64,000 nucleotides of DNA from positions 16,451 through 80,450 of the forward strand of contig JAUCBJ010005021.1 of the NCBI GenBank assembly GCA_032718475.1, read 5' to 3'. This document shows, in pieces, positions 24,585-35,891 of this stretch; position 1 is the first letter of the stretch; each line of letters begins with the position of its first letter. Below the pieces are notes generated by a model, which saw only the letters and a program-made list of their open reading frames with translations, was not told where the DNA came from and searched no databases. A program made the position numbers and the translations under genes. The DNA is from Nemertoderma westbladi. Taxonomy: Eukaryota; Xenacoelomorpha; Nemertodermatida; Nemertodermatidae.

Positions 24585-25804
24585 AGTTGCAAGAAGTGCA
24601 GCAAAGTATTGCGTTAGAACGCGATAAATTAGTAAATACACAAAGGGGTATACCACCACCCCCTGTAACAATGTGTCAACCTGTTAGGTCTGAAGTATTT
24701 CATGCGCAATGTGTGGAGCCTACACGCATCTATACTGCTAGTGAAGTGGAAACTCCTATAGTAAACCCTATTAAGGGTAATTATAAACCTGTTGACAATG
24801 ATATTCCATATAGACTTGATAATAATCTGAGAAATTTATATACCGATAACTCGATATTAAATAACACGATGGCCCAAGAAAGTTTTACGCGTCAAATGGC
24901 TAGAACCGAAGCCCGTCAAGCGGTAAAGGTGGGAGAGATCGTCAAGTTCAATGGAGATGAGATGAAATGGTTACCTTTTAATGAATATTACAAAGATAAC
25001 ATACAGAACTCTGTGCTATCTAACGGAGAGAAACTTAGATTCCTCATCGAGTGCTTGGAAGGATCTCCCAAGTTGATGGCGTTAAAGTTTATTGGACATC
25101 CAGATGGATTAAGACAAGTTTGGGATACACTAAACATCAGGTATGGTAATAGGAATAACATAGCTAGGTATTTATATGCAAAATTGGTAGCCCCCCGAAA
25201 GTTCATTAGCAGCGGGATTATAGAGTTTTCCGATGAGATTAAGGAGATCTGTAGACAATTAGATTGGCTAGGTAAGTCTCATGAATATCAGAGTTCTATG
25301 GTTATTGGAGCCGTGGCCTCTACTTTACCTAAGGGTGGAGTAGGTACACGCTGGGATAAGAAAGTGTTATATATGATGGAACAACAACGACGAGACCCTA
25401 CCATGGCTGATCTCATGTCATTCTTAGATGGAGAAGTGAAATTACAGCTCCTAAAGCAGTCCAGAGAGAAGACACTGGAAAACAAGGTAAGTGAGAAACC
25501 CGTTTCTAGGAGAAAGGTAACACCAGTGTGTTATACCGACGACGGTGAAAGCCAGGCTTCTCAAGAAGAAGACAGCGGGAAAGACACTGAAAGATCTTAT
25601 TATGTCAACAAAACGCCTAAAGACGTAAGTAAATTCAAGTCTCGAACCAATGACAGGAGAGAACAGGTAAGAAAAACTCCTCCTACGTCTCCTAAGAGAA
25701 TTCAGGTAAGAAAGCCCGAAGAAAGAACGAGTGTGCACAACGTTACTCAAAATAAGGTAAGTAACATCAAACCGAAATGTGCGCTGTGTGACGGGTCCCA
25801 CCGT
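24585..25804 (+). pseudogene. gag: BEL/Pao gag, DUF1759-like core and partial zinc knuckle
   Basis: This part is in the register after the frameshift. From about 24870 the protein matches the DUF1759-type core of BEL gag: FNGDEMKWLPFNEYYKDNI, then SNGEKLRFLIECLEGSP. A basic, Ser-rich linker leads to one zinc-knuckle half (C-x2-C...H at 25778-25801), followed directly by a TAG at 25805-25807. BEL elements normally have further Cys/His motifs before the protease. Here the protease begins almost at once, so a deletion at this junction is likely. There is no ATG requirement, since this would be translated as part of the gag-pol polyprotein. Confidence 0.75.
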
Positions 25805-25807
25805 TAG

Positions 25808-26943
25808 TTGAGGGTCCACGGACCTAAAAGGAGTTATATAGTGAACGCCCTCCTTGACTCCGGTAGCACAGGAACATTCATCGACAAAGAACTAGCCGAA
25901 GACATTTTTGCTGGACAACCCAAGTTCCGAACTAAGTTAAACATGTCAGGAATTATGCAGGTTTGGAAATCTACAGTAATAGCGGATTATTATGTAGGTG
26001 CGTTGTCCACCCCCCAGGATGAACTAGGAGAACACAGCATAAGGTCAGTAAAAATGGTGGCGATAAAGAACTTCGCTACCAGCCAAGTAGAACCTTATAA
26101 CTGGGATGAGGACGATTTCACCCAGCGGCTTAATATACCTAGATTCAACACAGATTACCCTGGAGTACAAATACTCATCGGCCAAAATGCGCATGAGGCG
26201 CTTGAGACATTGGAGAAACAGCCTGCTCAACCGCAACCACTACAAGCCTATGTGGGAAGAACTAGAGTGGGTTGGTACTTTACTGGCCCTTCCCGTAGAA
26301 CTCTCATGGAAAGGTTACCAAAAGAACAGGTATATCAAGTAAGTCAATGGGAAGTGGAGAGCAGTGAGGTAGACGACCCAACTGAGGGAACACCATACTC
26401 CTCAGATAATGACGATATCCACCAACTCTTCGACGAGGAGAATAACATCGATCTCCTTACGGAAAACGAGACTTGGAAAAACCAAGTGAACCTATGTCAA
26501 CTCATTCGTCCATCATGACAAGTCGACTATAACGACGAATTTAATGACGTAATCGAGCGCTATAATGCGAAGACTCGGGATGAACACGCCGTACGATTCT
26601 TTACTCAAGAGGGTGTAGAGCCCAATTCCTACGATAAGGCCCTATCGGTAGAAGAAGAAAGAGCCAAGCAGATCCAGGAGACAACTACACGTTTTCTTAA
26701 AGATCAAGGTAGATATGAAATCGGTCTACCATTCCGAAAGCGAGAACCAAAATTCATAAACAACCGACCCTTGGCGGAGAAAAGAATTGCTCAACTACAT
26801 CGACGCCTTACGGCAAATGCTTCAGCTAAAGAAATGTATCAGACTCAGTTGAAGAAATTTATTAACAAGGGATATGCGGAGCGAGTACAGGAAGAAACAC
26901 CTATAACTGAGAGAACGTACTATTTAACACATCATTACATTCC
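25808..26943 (+). pseudogene. pol: BEL/Pao pol: protease, linker and start of reverse transcriptase
   Basis: It continues in the same register as the gag core, past one stop. The retroviral-type aspartic protease active site is ALLDSGSTGTFI, with Asp at 25856-25858; it would cleave the polyprotein. A second in-frame stop, TGA, is at 26516-26518, after which the register stays open through the linker. The linker has LHRRLTANASAKEMYQTQL and then ITERTYYLTHHYIP, the typical entry to BEL reverse transcriptase. The frame is then broken at about 26943-26957 by the nested LINE. Homology to Pao-type peptidases is judged from motif order only. Confidence 0.8.
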
Positions 26944-26957
26944 ATTACATTACATTC

Positions 26958-27210
26958 AGGACATTGCTTTCGCCGTGAGGACCAGCCAGTGCATAATCTT
27001 GTACTTTGGCAGCCTCATGGAGTGAATAAGCATGGTGGACAGCCCATGACTTTCTTGAGACGCATCTTAAAGGACACTGGCCTTAAAGATGCGGATGATC
27101 TAGCAAATGTCATGGGTGATAGGGAGTTGTGGCGGTGCAATTTTGTTGACAAGCCGGCACAGCATTCTTAAAAATGCAGCTGCAATGCAGCATGCCGATC
27201 CTAGTAGTAG
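26958..27210 (+). mobile_element. Nested 5'-truncated LINE inside pol
   Basis: This 253-bp segment matches the last part of the LINE at 48.27-49.79 kb almost base for base (for example CAGTGCATAATCTTGTACTT). It ends identically at GATCCTAGTAGTA. It is flanked by TACATTC on both sides (26951-26957 and 27211-27217). Removing it restores the HHYIPKP reading of reverse transcriptase. About 14 extra bp (26944-26957), resembling the target, sit at the 5' junction. It shares the orientation of the host element and shifts the pol register by one. Confidence 0.88.
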
Positions 27211-30200
27211 TACATTCCCAAACCCGGTAAACCCCATGAAGTAAGGGTAGTATTTGACGGCTCCGCCCTCTACATGGGCCAATCCCTTAATTCCGAGTTG
27301 TTACCAGGACCCAACTTACTCCAATCCTTGTTGGGAATACTCTTAAGATTACGACAATATTCAATCGCTTTCGCCTCCGATATAGAAGGCATGTTCTTAC
27401 AAGTCAAGGCGCTGGATAGGGATCGAGATAGCCTACGATTTCTGTGGTGGCCGGAAGGAGACCTCAACCAGAAACCGGTGGAGTATTGGATGACCATCCA
27501 GGCTTTTGGGATAATCTCGAGCCCTTCAAACGCCTGCTCAGTGGTGCGCACCACTGCTGATGACAACCGGGACGCCTTCTCTAAAGAGGTGATCGACAAC
27601 ATCAAATGGGATATATACATGGACGACAATTTAAAGTCCCTTCCATCAGTTGAAGAAGCCATTGATGTCGCCAAAGGAACGGTAGAGTGCTTAAAAAGAG
27701 GTGGTTTTCGATTAACTAAATTCACCAGCAACTCCCGTGAGTTTCTGGAATCGATCCCGGTAGAAGATCGAGGAGCGAAAGATCTAGACCTAATCAAAGA
27801 CGATCTTCCAGAAACCAAGACACTTGGTTTGAAATGGGACACAGAGAGAGATATCCTGTTTTTCCAGCTAAAACAGTGAGATAATCCAGTTCGAACTAAA
27901 CGGATTTGTTTAAGTATCCTGAGCACTTATTTCGATCCATTGGGATTTATTAGCCCAGTTATATTGATTGCTCGGAGTTTAGTACAACAAATGTGGCTTG
28001 AAAACCACTCATGGGATGATCCACTTAAGGGAGAATTATTAAAGAAGTGGATGAAATGGGAAGATTCTCTACTAGCCATCGAGAACTTTATAATTTCCCG
28101 CTCATATTTTGGTCATGTTCTCCCTACGTATTCATATCAACTCCATGTGTTTGGAGTCGCCAGCGATATGGGAATAGGTATAGTAGCCTACCTGAGAGTG
28201 GAAACTCCGGATGGAATTAAAGTCGCCTTGGTTACCTCTAAGGCATTGATAAACAACAAGATGAAAGTTCCTCGAGCGGAGTTAAAAGCGGCTCTATATG
28301 CTACAGCCATCGGCCGAAATGTAACAGAACAGATCGAATATCCACTGGAGAAAACTGTCTATTGGACCGATGCTTTACTCGTGTTGGAGTATATAACCAA
28401 TGAAGTCTGTCAGTTCAGCGTCTTCGTTACCAACAGAGTAGCCATTATACTTAGTCGTACGAAGATGGATCAATGGAGACATTGCCCCAGAACGATAAAT
28501 CCAGCAGACATCGCCTCTAGGGGAGCAACTCCACAAGAACTGATAGATACTCCAGACTGGTTAGGTGGACCCGACTTCCTAAGCAAAGAAGAGGATGAAT
28601 GGCCTCCTCATCTTACTACGGCGGAGATTAGACAGGCCAAGGGAGCGGAGAAAGTCAAACCTAAAACTCGGGCGAGTAAATCGAAGTTATTTAAACCCGT
28701 GGTAGATCTGTCTGTACTACACACTTCCGGAGACGACGCTTTGGATCCGAAACCCACAGCCACAAATAAGTCTGTTGTGGAAATCAGAGAGAAGGATTGG
28801 AAATCTGGAATACCAGACGTCTCGCAAGGACTCTCACCTCTCCTGCAGAGAGCGATATATCACTACAGTTCCTGGAATCGGCTCTGTAAGGCCGTTACAT
28901 ATTTAAAGCGATGTTTTCATCATCACTACTCCAGGACGAAGACCAATAGTGATACCGCTCCACTGACATCTGTGCAGGTCCATGTTGTTAAAGATCTTCC
29001 CAAATATAAGATATCCGACAGGTTTCTGAAGGAGATGATCAGTTATCAGGAGCATGAAGAAACCAATAAGCAGATGCTGAGACTCCTGCAATCCTATGAG
29101 GATTCCGATAAGTATTTCCTGTTGTTGAGAAATCCACAGATGCGCTTAAGGGATCGTTTCTCTAGCACTATGATAGATGGGTTGATACGTGTTGGAGGAA
29201 GATTAACTAATGCTCCATTATCCTTTGACACTAAATTTCCCATACTCATTAGAAATCTTGAAATACAAATCAAGATGATTGTAGATGTTCACAGCAAACT
29301 TTATCATGCTGGTAGAGAACGAGTTCTTAGCGAAATTCGAACTCGCTATTATTTTTATAAACCCCGTAGAGCTCTGAACCAAGTTCTTAGGAACTGCATA
29401 CCCTGTAGGAAAGCATTCAGTAGGCCTTTAACACAGCGAGAGGCAGAATTACCTAGGGAACGAGTAAGCTTCTATGAACCACCCTTTACTAATACCAGTG
29501 TTGATTTATTTGGCCCTATTGAGGTATATCGTGCTAGGACTATAGTCAAGAGATGGTGTGTCATCTTTGTCTGTATGACTTGTAGAGCTATCCATCTCGA
29601 TATGGTGAACGATTTATCTACCAACAGCTTCCTATTGAGCTTACGACGACAGATCGCTCGCTTTGGAACTAGTAACACGATGAGATCTGATAAGGGAACA
29701 AACTTCATTGGTGCCAACAATGAAATCAAGGCTTACGTCAAAGATTGGAACCAAAGACAGGTGGACGATCAGCTAAGGGTAACAGCGTCTAGCTGGACCT
29801 TCAACGCCGCCGACGCCCCTTGGTGGGGAGGAAGTTGGGAGAGATTAATCAGGAGCGTGAAGACCGCATTTCACTTTATAGTGCCGTGCCGCGCGTATCT
29901 CACCGACGAACTTTTGCGGACGTTAATGGAGGAAATCGCCGCCTATCTCAACGAGAGACCGCTTATGCCAGTCTCATCGAGTCCCGATTCCCTGGAAGCG
30001 CTAACACCCGCGCACTTCCTACTGAAGAAACCTGTAGCCATGCTCCCACGATCGGAAATCACCGACGGAGACGAATACTGCCGGCAAACTTGGCAACTTA
30101 TGCAGTTGTTATCCCGTCGTTTCGCTGACCATTTCGAAAAACATTATCTGCCCACGCTACAACTTCGAACTAAGTGGTTTGCGCAGCAAGAAAACGTCAG

Positions 30201-30501
30201 CGCTGGAGACATGGTCCTTATTGTGGATTCAGATCTTCCACGTAAGCGGTGGCAGACAGGTCGTATCATCGAGACTCACATCTCGGATGATGGTTTGGTG
30301 CGATCGGTAGAACTCGTCGTCATGCGACGTAACTTTAAGAAACCGGGAATTGTCTTCGAGACACAGCAGCTCAATCGCCCAGTTGGTCGTTTATGTTTAC
30401 TGGAAAGAGACAGAGAACTCTCCGGAAACTATGGAAGGCAAGATACTCTTCCCACGACCACCTCCCTAATCCAACAAACATCTAGGGACTCCCCAACGTA
30501 A
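27211..30501 (+). pseudogene. pol: BEL/Pao pol: reverse transcriptase, RNase H, integrase, C-terminal domain
   Basis: One register is open from 27211 to 30501 except for a TGA at 27877-27879. Reverse transcriptase: VRVVFDGSA, then FASDIEGMFLQV, and the catalytic YMDD at 27616-27627. RNase H: the position normally Asp in FCDAS is Val here (GTC, 28156-28158); the Glu (28279) and later Asp (28369) remain. NPADIASRG and WLGGPDFL follow. Integrase: zinc-binding H...H and C-x2-C (about 29284-29410), catalytic Asp at 29503, Asp at 29689 and Glu at 29839. A C-terminal DUF5641-like domain ends the protein (GDMVLIVDSDLPRKRWQTGR and a final RPVGRLCLLE). The products would copy the RNA and insert the cDNA, but the lesions make this copy non-functional. 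Confidence 0.92.
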
Positions 30502-32207
30502 CAGCGTCTGGAGTGGGTGTGTGACTATATTATTTTATATTTGTTTTTATTATTTTATATTTATGTATGTATTATTATGTAATTTTATTATAATCGTTTT
30601 CTTTAATTTTATTTAGTAGAATGTTATTTTAGCGATTATTTAGTAGATTAGTGCAATATATATTCGCGTTTATTACTTAATTACTTATATATTATATATT
30701 TAGTGCGACGGCGAGAAATAATTCTTTTTCTCTTTCCTTACTGTCCGTATTACATTATAAATACGTGACTACAGTAAGATGAAATATCCGTACTTATTAA
30801 AGTACAATAAAGCTCCTACTATATTCAAGTATTATTGGTAAGTAGAGTATTAGGAATGCAAAATTCAGATCCTCGTGTCTCGGCTAAACCAAGCTCTGGG
30901 TAGACCTTGGAAACGACTTGCCTCTTCTCACTGACATTGCTTCTTGCGATATTGCTCTCATACCGTATATTAAATAATACATATAGTAGCGTGATGTCCC
31001 TTTAACAGTAGCGTAAAACGCAAAATAAATCTGTTAAACCCTTTGACCATCTGTAATTCTAGTCGATTAAGATATCGCGGCACCCACCGATATACTTAAA
31101 AGACAAAATTCTAGAATCAGTGGTTAACGTCCCCAGACATGTTCTGGAATAAACCGGTGCCCATCTTAAATATTAACTATTAATATTTATAAAATCTGTC
31201 AAACAGATACAATAGAGTAACTACTTACAAGTTAACTCTAGAAAATCTATAAATTAAAATCTGTCAAAATTTAGATCCTTTAAAATTCTAGTCAATTAAG
31301 ATATCGTAGCACTTACCGATACTCTTAAAAGGACAAATTTCCTAGAATCAAGGATCCCAGTCCCCAGATATGTTCTGGAATAAAATTGTGTCTATTTTAA
31401 TATTAAATAATAAAATTTACGGGAATAAATTTAAATTCATATCTTTTAATGAATTTGATAAATTGTCATTTTTATGCAATTTATAACATTCCCAAAATTC
31501 CATTAATTAATAGATCATGGGAGCGGAGATTCACCCTATTAAGTATATTAGTGTGCGAGAATCTCCAATATATAGTCAATAGCCGATAAAATTCATAAAA
31601 TCATGTATAAAGAGGAATATTGACAATTAAAGAATTACTATTAAATAGCATCCCAGATCTGTATGCATGAGAATTACCCTAATTCTACTGCTAGCTTTCC
31701 ATAATGTCACCATGGCAACAACCACGCTAGAATTAGAAGTGAGTTAAAAGAACAATAAAGGCTTGCCCCATTGAATAGCATAAGGAATAAAATAGCACAC
31801 TGCTAGTATCCCAGGATACCCAATAATAACGTGGCATTCTGGAAGGCACTTGACTAACGGACAAATGGCCCGAATGTGTGCGGTTTGTGACAGTTGTGTG
31901 GAATTTGTGCGTTTATAGGTGAATGTTACTACTAAAGTGTGTTTACAGTAGCGAGTCGCAATTGTGAAAGTAGCCCTAACTCTCCAGTAAGAACCTGAAG
32001 TAAATCTAAGCCTTTGGGACGGACGGTGGAGTGACTCGCGCTGGTTGTTGTGGTCGTTGTGCAGCTACTACGTTGGCGATAGGCACATCGGCGAAAGTAC
32101 ACCAGCGCTGAGGATCTTGCGCTGTCCGGGGGCCGAGAGGGGTAGGCAGCGACGCCCGCTAGCCTAATTATAACTAATTATAATATTGATAAACTCATAT
32201 AGCAGCT
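30502..32207 (+). other. Non-coding spacer after pol with a 229-bp duplication
   Basis: AT-rich, no reading frame. A diverged direct repeat with period 229 bp contains CTAGTC[G/A]ATTAAGATATCG (31059 and 31288) and ATGTTCTGGAATAAA (31139 and 31368). GCTACTACGTTGGCG at about 32065 also occurs in gag at about 24454, possibly by chance. Confidence 0.65.
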
Positions 32208-33567
32208 ATGACTGAGTTGATAGAAGATGATCTTGGTATCAGGGAGAAATATACTCTACCGTTGCAAGCGTTTGTTGATAGCTTGATACGCAGCGACGCT
32301 AGTCCAACTACTACGGAGGACGATGGTCGTTATATCGAACCGCCGATGTCCCAGGAGCAACTTACGCGTGAATTGGACTATCGAAAATTCACTGCTCGCT
32401 ATACGCATCGTAATGGTACGCATATGGACTTCTTAACTACTGGTCATCCTATCGATTTACACGATACGGACGATGTCGACACCGAAAGGGAAATGGTACT
32501 ATTTAAATATCCTACCCAGCGGAGTCGGAACGATAAACTGAAAATCGAATGCGAAAATTCTATTCGAAATCGACTCGAAAGAGAAGACGTTAAAGAACCG
32601 GATAAACGCGGTAACTCCAACGTATATTTGGAATTCTTGAGAGAAACATTGTAAAACCGAATAAATATCACCCGCGTTTCCCCTACAAGACGTGCGTCTT
32701 TGGTATTATTGCGATGAATGCCCAAGACCCAACCAACAAACGGAAAGACATAAACATCCGCGGAGACGTTGCTTTAAACACGGTTTTACTCGCTATATTT
32801 ACGGGAGTTTCGAGCGAAACTTGTTCGATGTATCACCTACGCTCGCTCGATTCAAACGATCCTTAAATAAACCTATGATCAGAGTTCCGGAATACTCGGT
32901 CAGACCTCCTCATTCCCTAGTTAGACCTCAGACTCTTGATCCTAATAGTATCACGGATCCTCCCGAACTGTACTCACTGTTCAAAGATCTAGTGTTACCC
33001 GAACAGTTAGTCGGTGGCACTCCGGTTGTGGGCTCCCTAAATATTCGCCCATCTTACCTAGCCGGATTGGGACGCGGACATCTAATATCGCCATTCAACC
33101 GTATCATCGTCCCGGTTTAACCCGATACAACCTGTCACCGAGGCGGAGGAGAGAGTTGTACGAAACGCGTTGGACACTATTCGTCAAAAGATCGGAAAAG
33201 GAACCTATAATTGTTTAGAGAAACGTAAATTGCAGCAGCAAGTCCAAGCGGTAAACGAATTAGCTTTATCTCAGTTCGATCAGGAAATCCAGAATCTCTA
33301 AGAAGATATCGAACTTGGACGACCCTATTCTCTGCAAGAGTTTTTGGACGAACGCATCCAACGATAAGCGGAGGAAAATCAGCTCGAGGAGAAGCATATC
33401 GAAATGGACGAGACATCGACCATAACCCTAAACCTTCCGATGCAATTGTATTGCACCCTTTACCCAGGAGTTATAGCCCTCCTAGTAAAGTGGCTCGCCC
33501 CAAAGAGAAAAGGACTCTTGCTAGCCTCAAAAAACTGCGTAAACGCCGTCCGCGCAAGAAAGACTAA
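32208..33567 (+). pseudogene. Third coding region of the BEL/Pao element, unknown product
   Basis: An ATG at 32208 starts a 148-codon frame, then a +1 register from about 32680 to 33119, then a third register to stops at 33299 and 33365, and finally a short basic C-terminus ending at 33567. The successive pieces read as one decayed protein of about 450 residues. The first part is acidic and charged (REKYTLPLQAFVDSLI). The second has a Cys/His cluster (CDEC, then HKHPRRRCFKH) that could bind zinc. The third is helical (QQQVQAVNELALSQFDQEI). The tail is very basic (LKKLRKRRPRKKD). I see no signal peptide, membrane segment or glycosylation-rich ectodomain, so an Env-like role is not supported. 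A nucleic-acid-binding accessory protein is one possibility. I do not recognise the family. Confidence 0.6.
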
Positions 33568-33645
33568 CTGTTTAGAGTATTTTTATATTTTAGAAACTGT
33601 GATTTTGTATATTTTATAGACTCAAATCCCATTTTCTGGGAGCGG
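33568..33645 (+). promoter_or_regulatory. Candidate polypurine tract before the 3' LTR
   Basis: GGGAGCGG lies directly against the TG that opens the 3' LTR at 33646, the place where plus-strand priming occurs in LTR elements. It is short, so the call rests on position. Confidence 0.4.
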
Positions 33646-34791
33646 TGTAAAAGCTTTTGCGGATGTAACAAGCTATTTTTCTCCGCAATATACCGAGTAG
33701 GTATTTTAGCGGACATAACAAGCGATTTTGCCCGCTATGTCTGCATGTGTGCTTTAGCGGACATAAAAAGCCATTTTTCTCCGCAATAAGCTCAAATACT
33801 CTAAACATCGGAACTCAGATGACGACATCTATCAGCTGTGTCCACGTGTAACTCTTTCTTTGTTCTTTGTTCGTTCTTTGTTCGGTCGACCAATCAGAGC
33901 GGTTTTCGACTCTGTGTTGGACATTGTATACAGAAACTCACGCAATTCAGTCAGTGTGTATTTTTCCTGATGCCAGAACACCGGCTTTGGAATTTCTGTG
34001 TTTCAGGCTTTAGCCAAACATTAGTAGGCTTTGATCATAGAAACGTATAACTGTTATCCAAACCACAAACCAAACTGGCAAATCAGCCTGTCATATCTCA
34101 TCCAAACACCGCATTATTTTACTGCTATTTACTGTCGGTTATTAATTGTATCAGTTGATGGAATATTGTTATATTTGGATAATATCGATAAATAATCAGA
34201 AAACCCCAATCTTCTTGATATACTGAAGGTTAGAGAGACCGGTTACATATAACAATTGCGACTTACATTAAAGTGGTTTTGGAGTGAATCTAATGCTATT
34301 TCATAGGCACTACATGTGTCGGTTGCTGTTCTCTTTATATGTGACTAAAATTAGTGAAGGTCGGCAGATCGGTGTGCAGTATTATGCGGTAGTGTGCATG
34401 AGTGTGATAGATAACAAAGCATCTCCTAAAGAATGCGCTTTATACGTGAATCAATAGCCATCCTGTTGTGCTTAGTGTAAGTCATAACTCTGTTTACATA
34501 CTTAGAGCGCCACGTCCTAAAGGAACTGTTGATATTTCCCGAAAGTGAATAATATTTGTCAGAGATTATATATTAACGATCAATCGAATAATACAGTAGG
34601 CCTACACCGCAATAAGGTCAGAGCTTCCGAATCCAGTCTCCCGGGTATATCCAGCGGGTGAATGGTCGCGCATAGGCTGGCTTCGGCTAATGTAGTGTAT
34701 CCAATACTCGTCATAGGCTAAAGTCGATTTATAACCTAGAAGACACCTAAATTTGGCAGGTTAAACTGCTAAAGGTCTGAAAGCGCGAACA
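33646..34791 (+). repeat. 3' LTR of the BEL/Pao element
   Basis: 1146 bp, TGTAAAAGC...GCGCGAACA, collinear with 19168-20328, and followed by the CAGAT target duplication (34792-34796). Confidence 0.93.
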
Positions 34792-34796
34792 CAGAT

Positions 34797-34834
34797 TCAG
34801 CCAATGTTATTGGGTTTTTTCTGGTTTTGCTCAT
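34797..34834 (-). pseudogene. Proximal (ATG) part of the frame interrupted by the BEL/Pao insertion
   Basis: On the minus strand an ATG at 34834 is followed by a basic start (MSKTRKN) and runs to the right-hand target duplication at 34792-34796. It is the missing first exon-like piece of the frame at 18876-19167. Confidence 0.35.
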
Positions 34835-34855
34835 CTTGGCTATATTAAATTAATA

Positions 34856-35420
34856 AATTATTACTGCTATAGTATCAGGTGCATTTAGGTGGCCATTATA
34901 ATTCCTCTAATAATGATAACATTGATGGATTAGGTCATGTATGTTACTGTATACTGCGTCTGAGTTCGATAATACAGTATGTTATAAAAATATCGTAAAA
35001 CTCAAATTTAAACCCTCAACATTGTTACATTCATTATTGTCAACATTAGTAACATTAAACTTTGGAATACGTCATTGAGATACATTATGAATAATGTACG
35101 TCAGCAAATGTAATTTGATTAAAAGGAAATATGCGACCACGTCACAGCCCTCAGAGATTTTCCAATAATTGATAAATTCCAAGATCTCACAACTACTGCA
35201 GCACACAGGCACCCCCCCCCCCCCCCCCCCCCCCACCCACACAATAATATTAACATTGGTAAATAATATACATAAATTCATAAATTACTGCTATAATATC
35301 AGGTGCATTTAGGTGGCCATTATAATTCCTCTAATGATGATAACATTGATGGATTGGCACGTATACAACTTTTGATATCGATAATCTGTTATTAAAATAT
35401 CTTAAAACTAGAGTTGGATC
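34856..35420. repeat. Diverged direct duplication, period about 427 bp
   Basis: ATCAGGTGCATTTAGGTGGC and the next 60 or so bases occur at about 34873 and 35299. ATTCCTCTAATnATGATAAC and the later TAAAATATC...TAAAACT also match. Between the copies is a 23-C run at 35212-35234. Confidence 0.75.
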
Positions 35421-35880
35421 CCTGTGGACTTTGGAATACGAAGTAGAATAATCTGAACATTACAATCGGCCTGCTGCATTGAAGCTGCATATTGAGATGC
35501 TTTGCTGGCTTGAAAAAATAACTTTTGCCACCACTATGCCATCCATAGTTGGCATGCCCAATGCAGCGTGCTTTAAGAATGCTATGCCGGTATATCGAAA
35601 AAATTTCACCGCCACAACTCCCTATCCACAATGACTGTGCAGCTAATTTTGCTGTACATTTTAATTTAAATCTTTTGGTTATGGGAATTTACTGGATGTA
35701 AAATAAATTACCTGGTTAGGATTTACCAGAGCAAATAGCTCTTGTTTGGAATAGAAACAGATCGCTTTAATCTCAATCTTTTACTGGAATTTGTTATGCA
35801 GGAATTGGAATCTAGAGAGTCATTGGCCTTTTCTGCTTCTTTAACTAAATACATAAAATAAAATAAATAAAATAAAATTA
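35421..35880. other. Intergenic DNA, nothing recognised
   Basis: A 79-codon minus-strand frame (35392-35631) has no motif. Confidence 0.35.
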
Positions 35881-35891
35881 TGTAATACTAC

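Larger units (their letters stand above)
19163..34796 (+). mobile_element. BEL/Pao LTR retrotransposon, 15.6 kb, defective
   Basis: Direct terminal repeats (19168-20328 and 33646-34791) start with TG and end with CA. They are flanked by a perfect 5-bp target duplication, CAGAT (19163-19167 and 34792-34796). The interior encodes, in order, a BEL-type gag (DUF1759 region, partial zinc knuckle), aspartic protease, reverse transcriptase, RNase H, integrase (H2C2 and DDE) and a C-terminal DUF5641-like domain: the BEL/Pao order. At 15.6 kb it is far longer than the 5-9 kb usual for the superfamily. The extra length comes from long LTRs, a 2.3-kb leader, a 1.7-kb spacer after pol and a third coding region. 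It is inactive: four in-frame stops, a frameshift, a probable gag/protease deletion, a nested LINE and a lost RNase H aspartate. Confidence 0.95.

Noticed and set aside
24571-24590. Programmed ribosomal frameshift between the two gag parts
   Set aside because: BEL elements usually have one continuous gag-pol frame, no slippery heptamer is evident, and other lesions show that this copy is decayed.
22613-24671. Minus-strand frames opposite gag
   Set aside because: They mirror the coiled-coil and Ser/Thr-rich coding of the plus strand and have no independent support.
23331-27879. All four in-frame stops of gag-pol are one C-to-T change from a sense codon, suggesting editing or deamination
   Set aside because: TAA, TAG and TGA are always one C-to-T change from CAA, CAG and CGA, so the pattern carries no information.
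32208-33567. Envelope gene of the BEL element
   Set aside because: No signal peptide, transmembrane segment or fusion-peptide-like stretch is visible in any of the registers.
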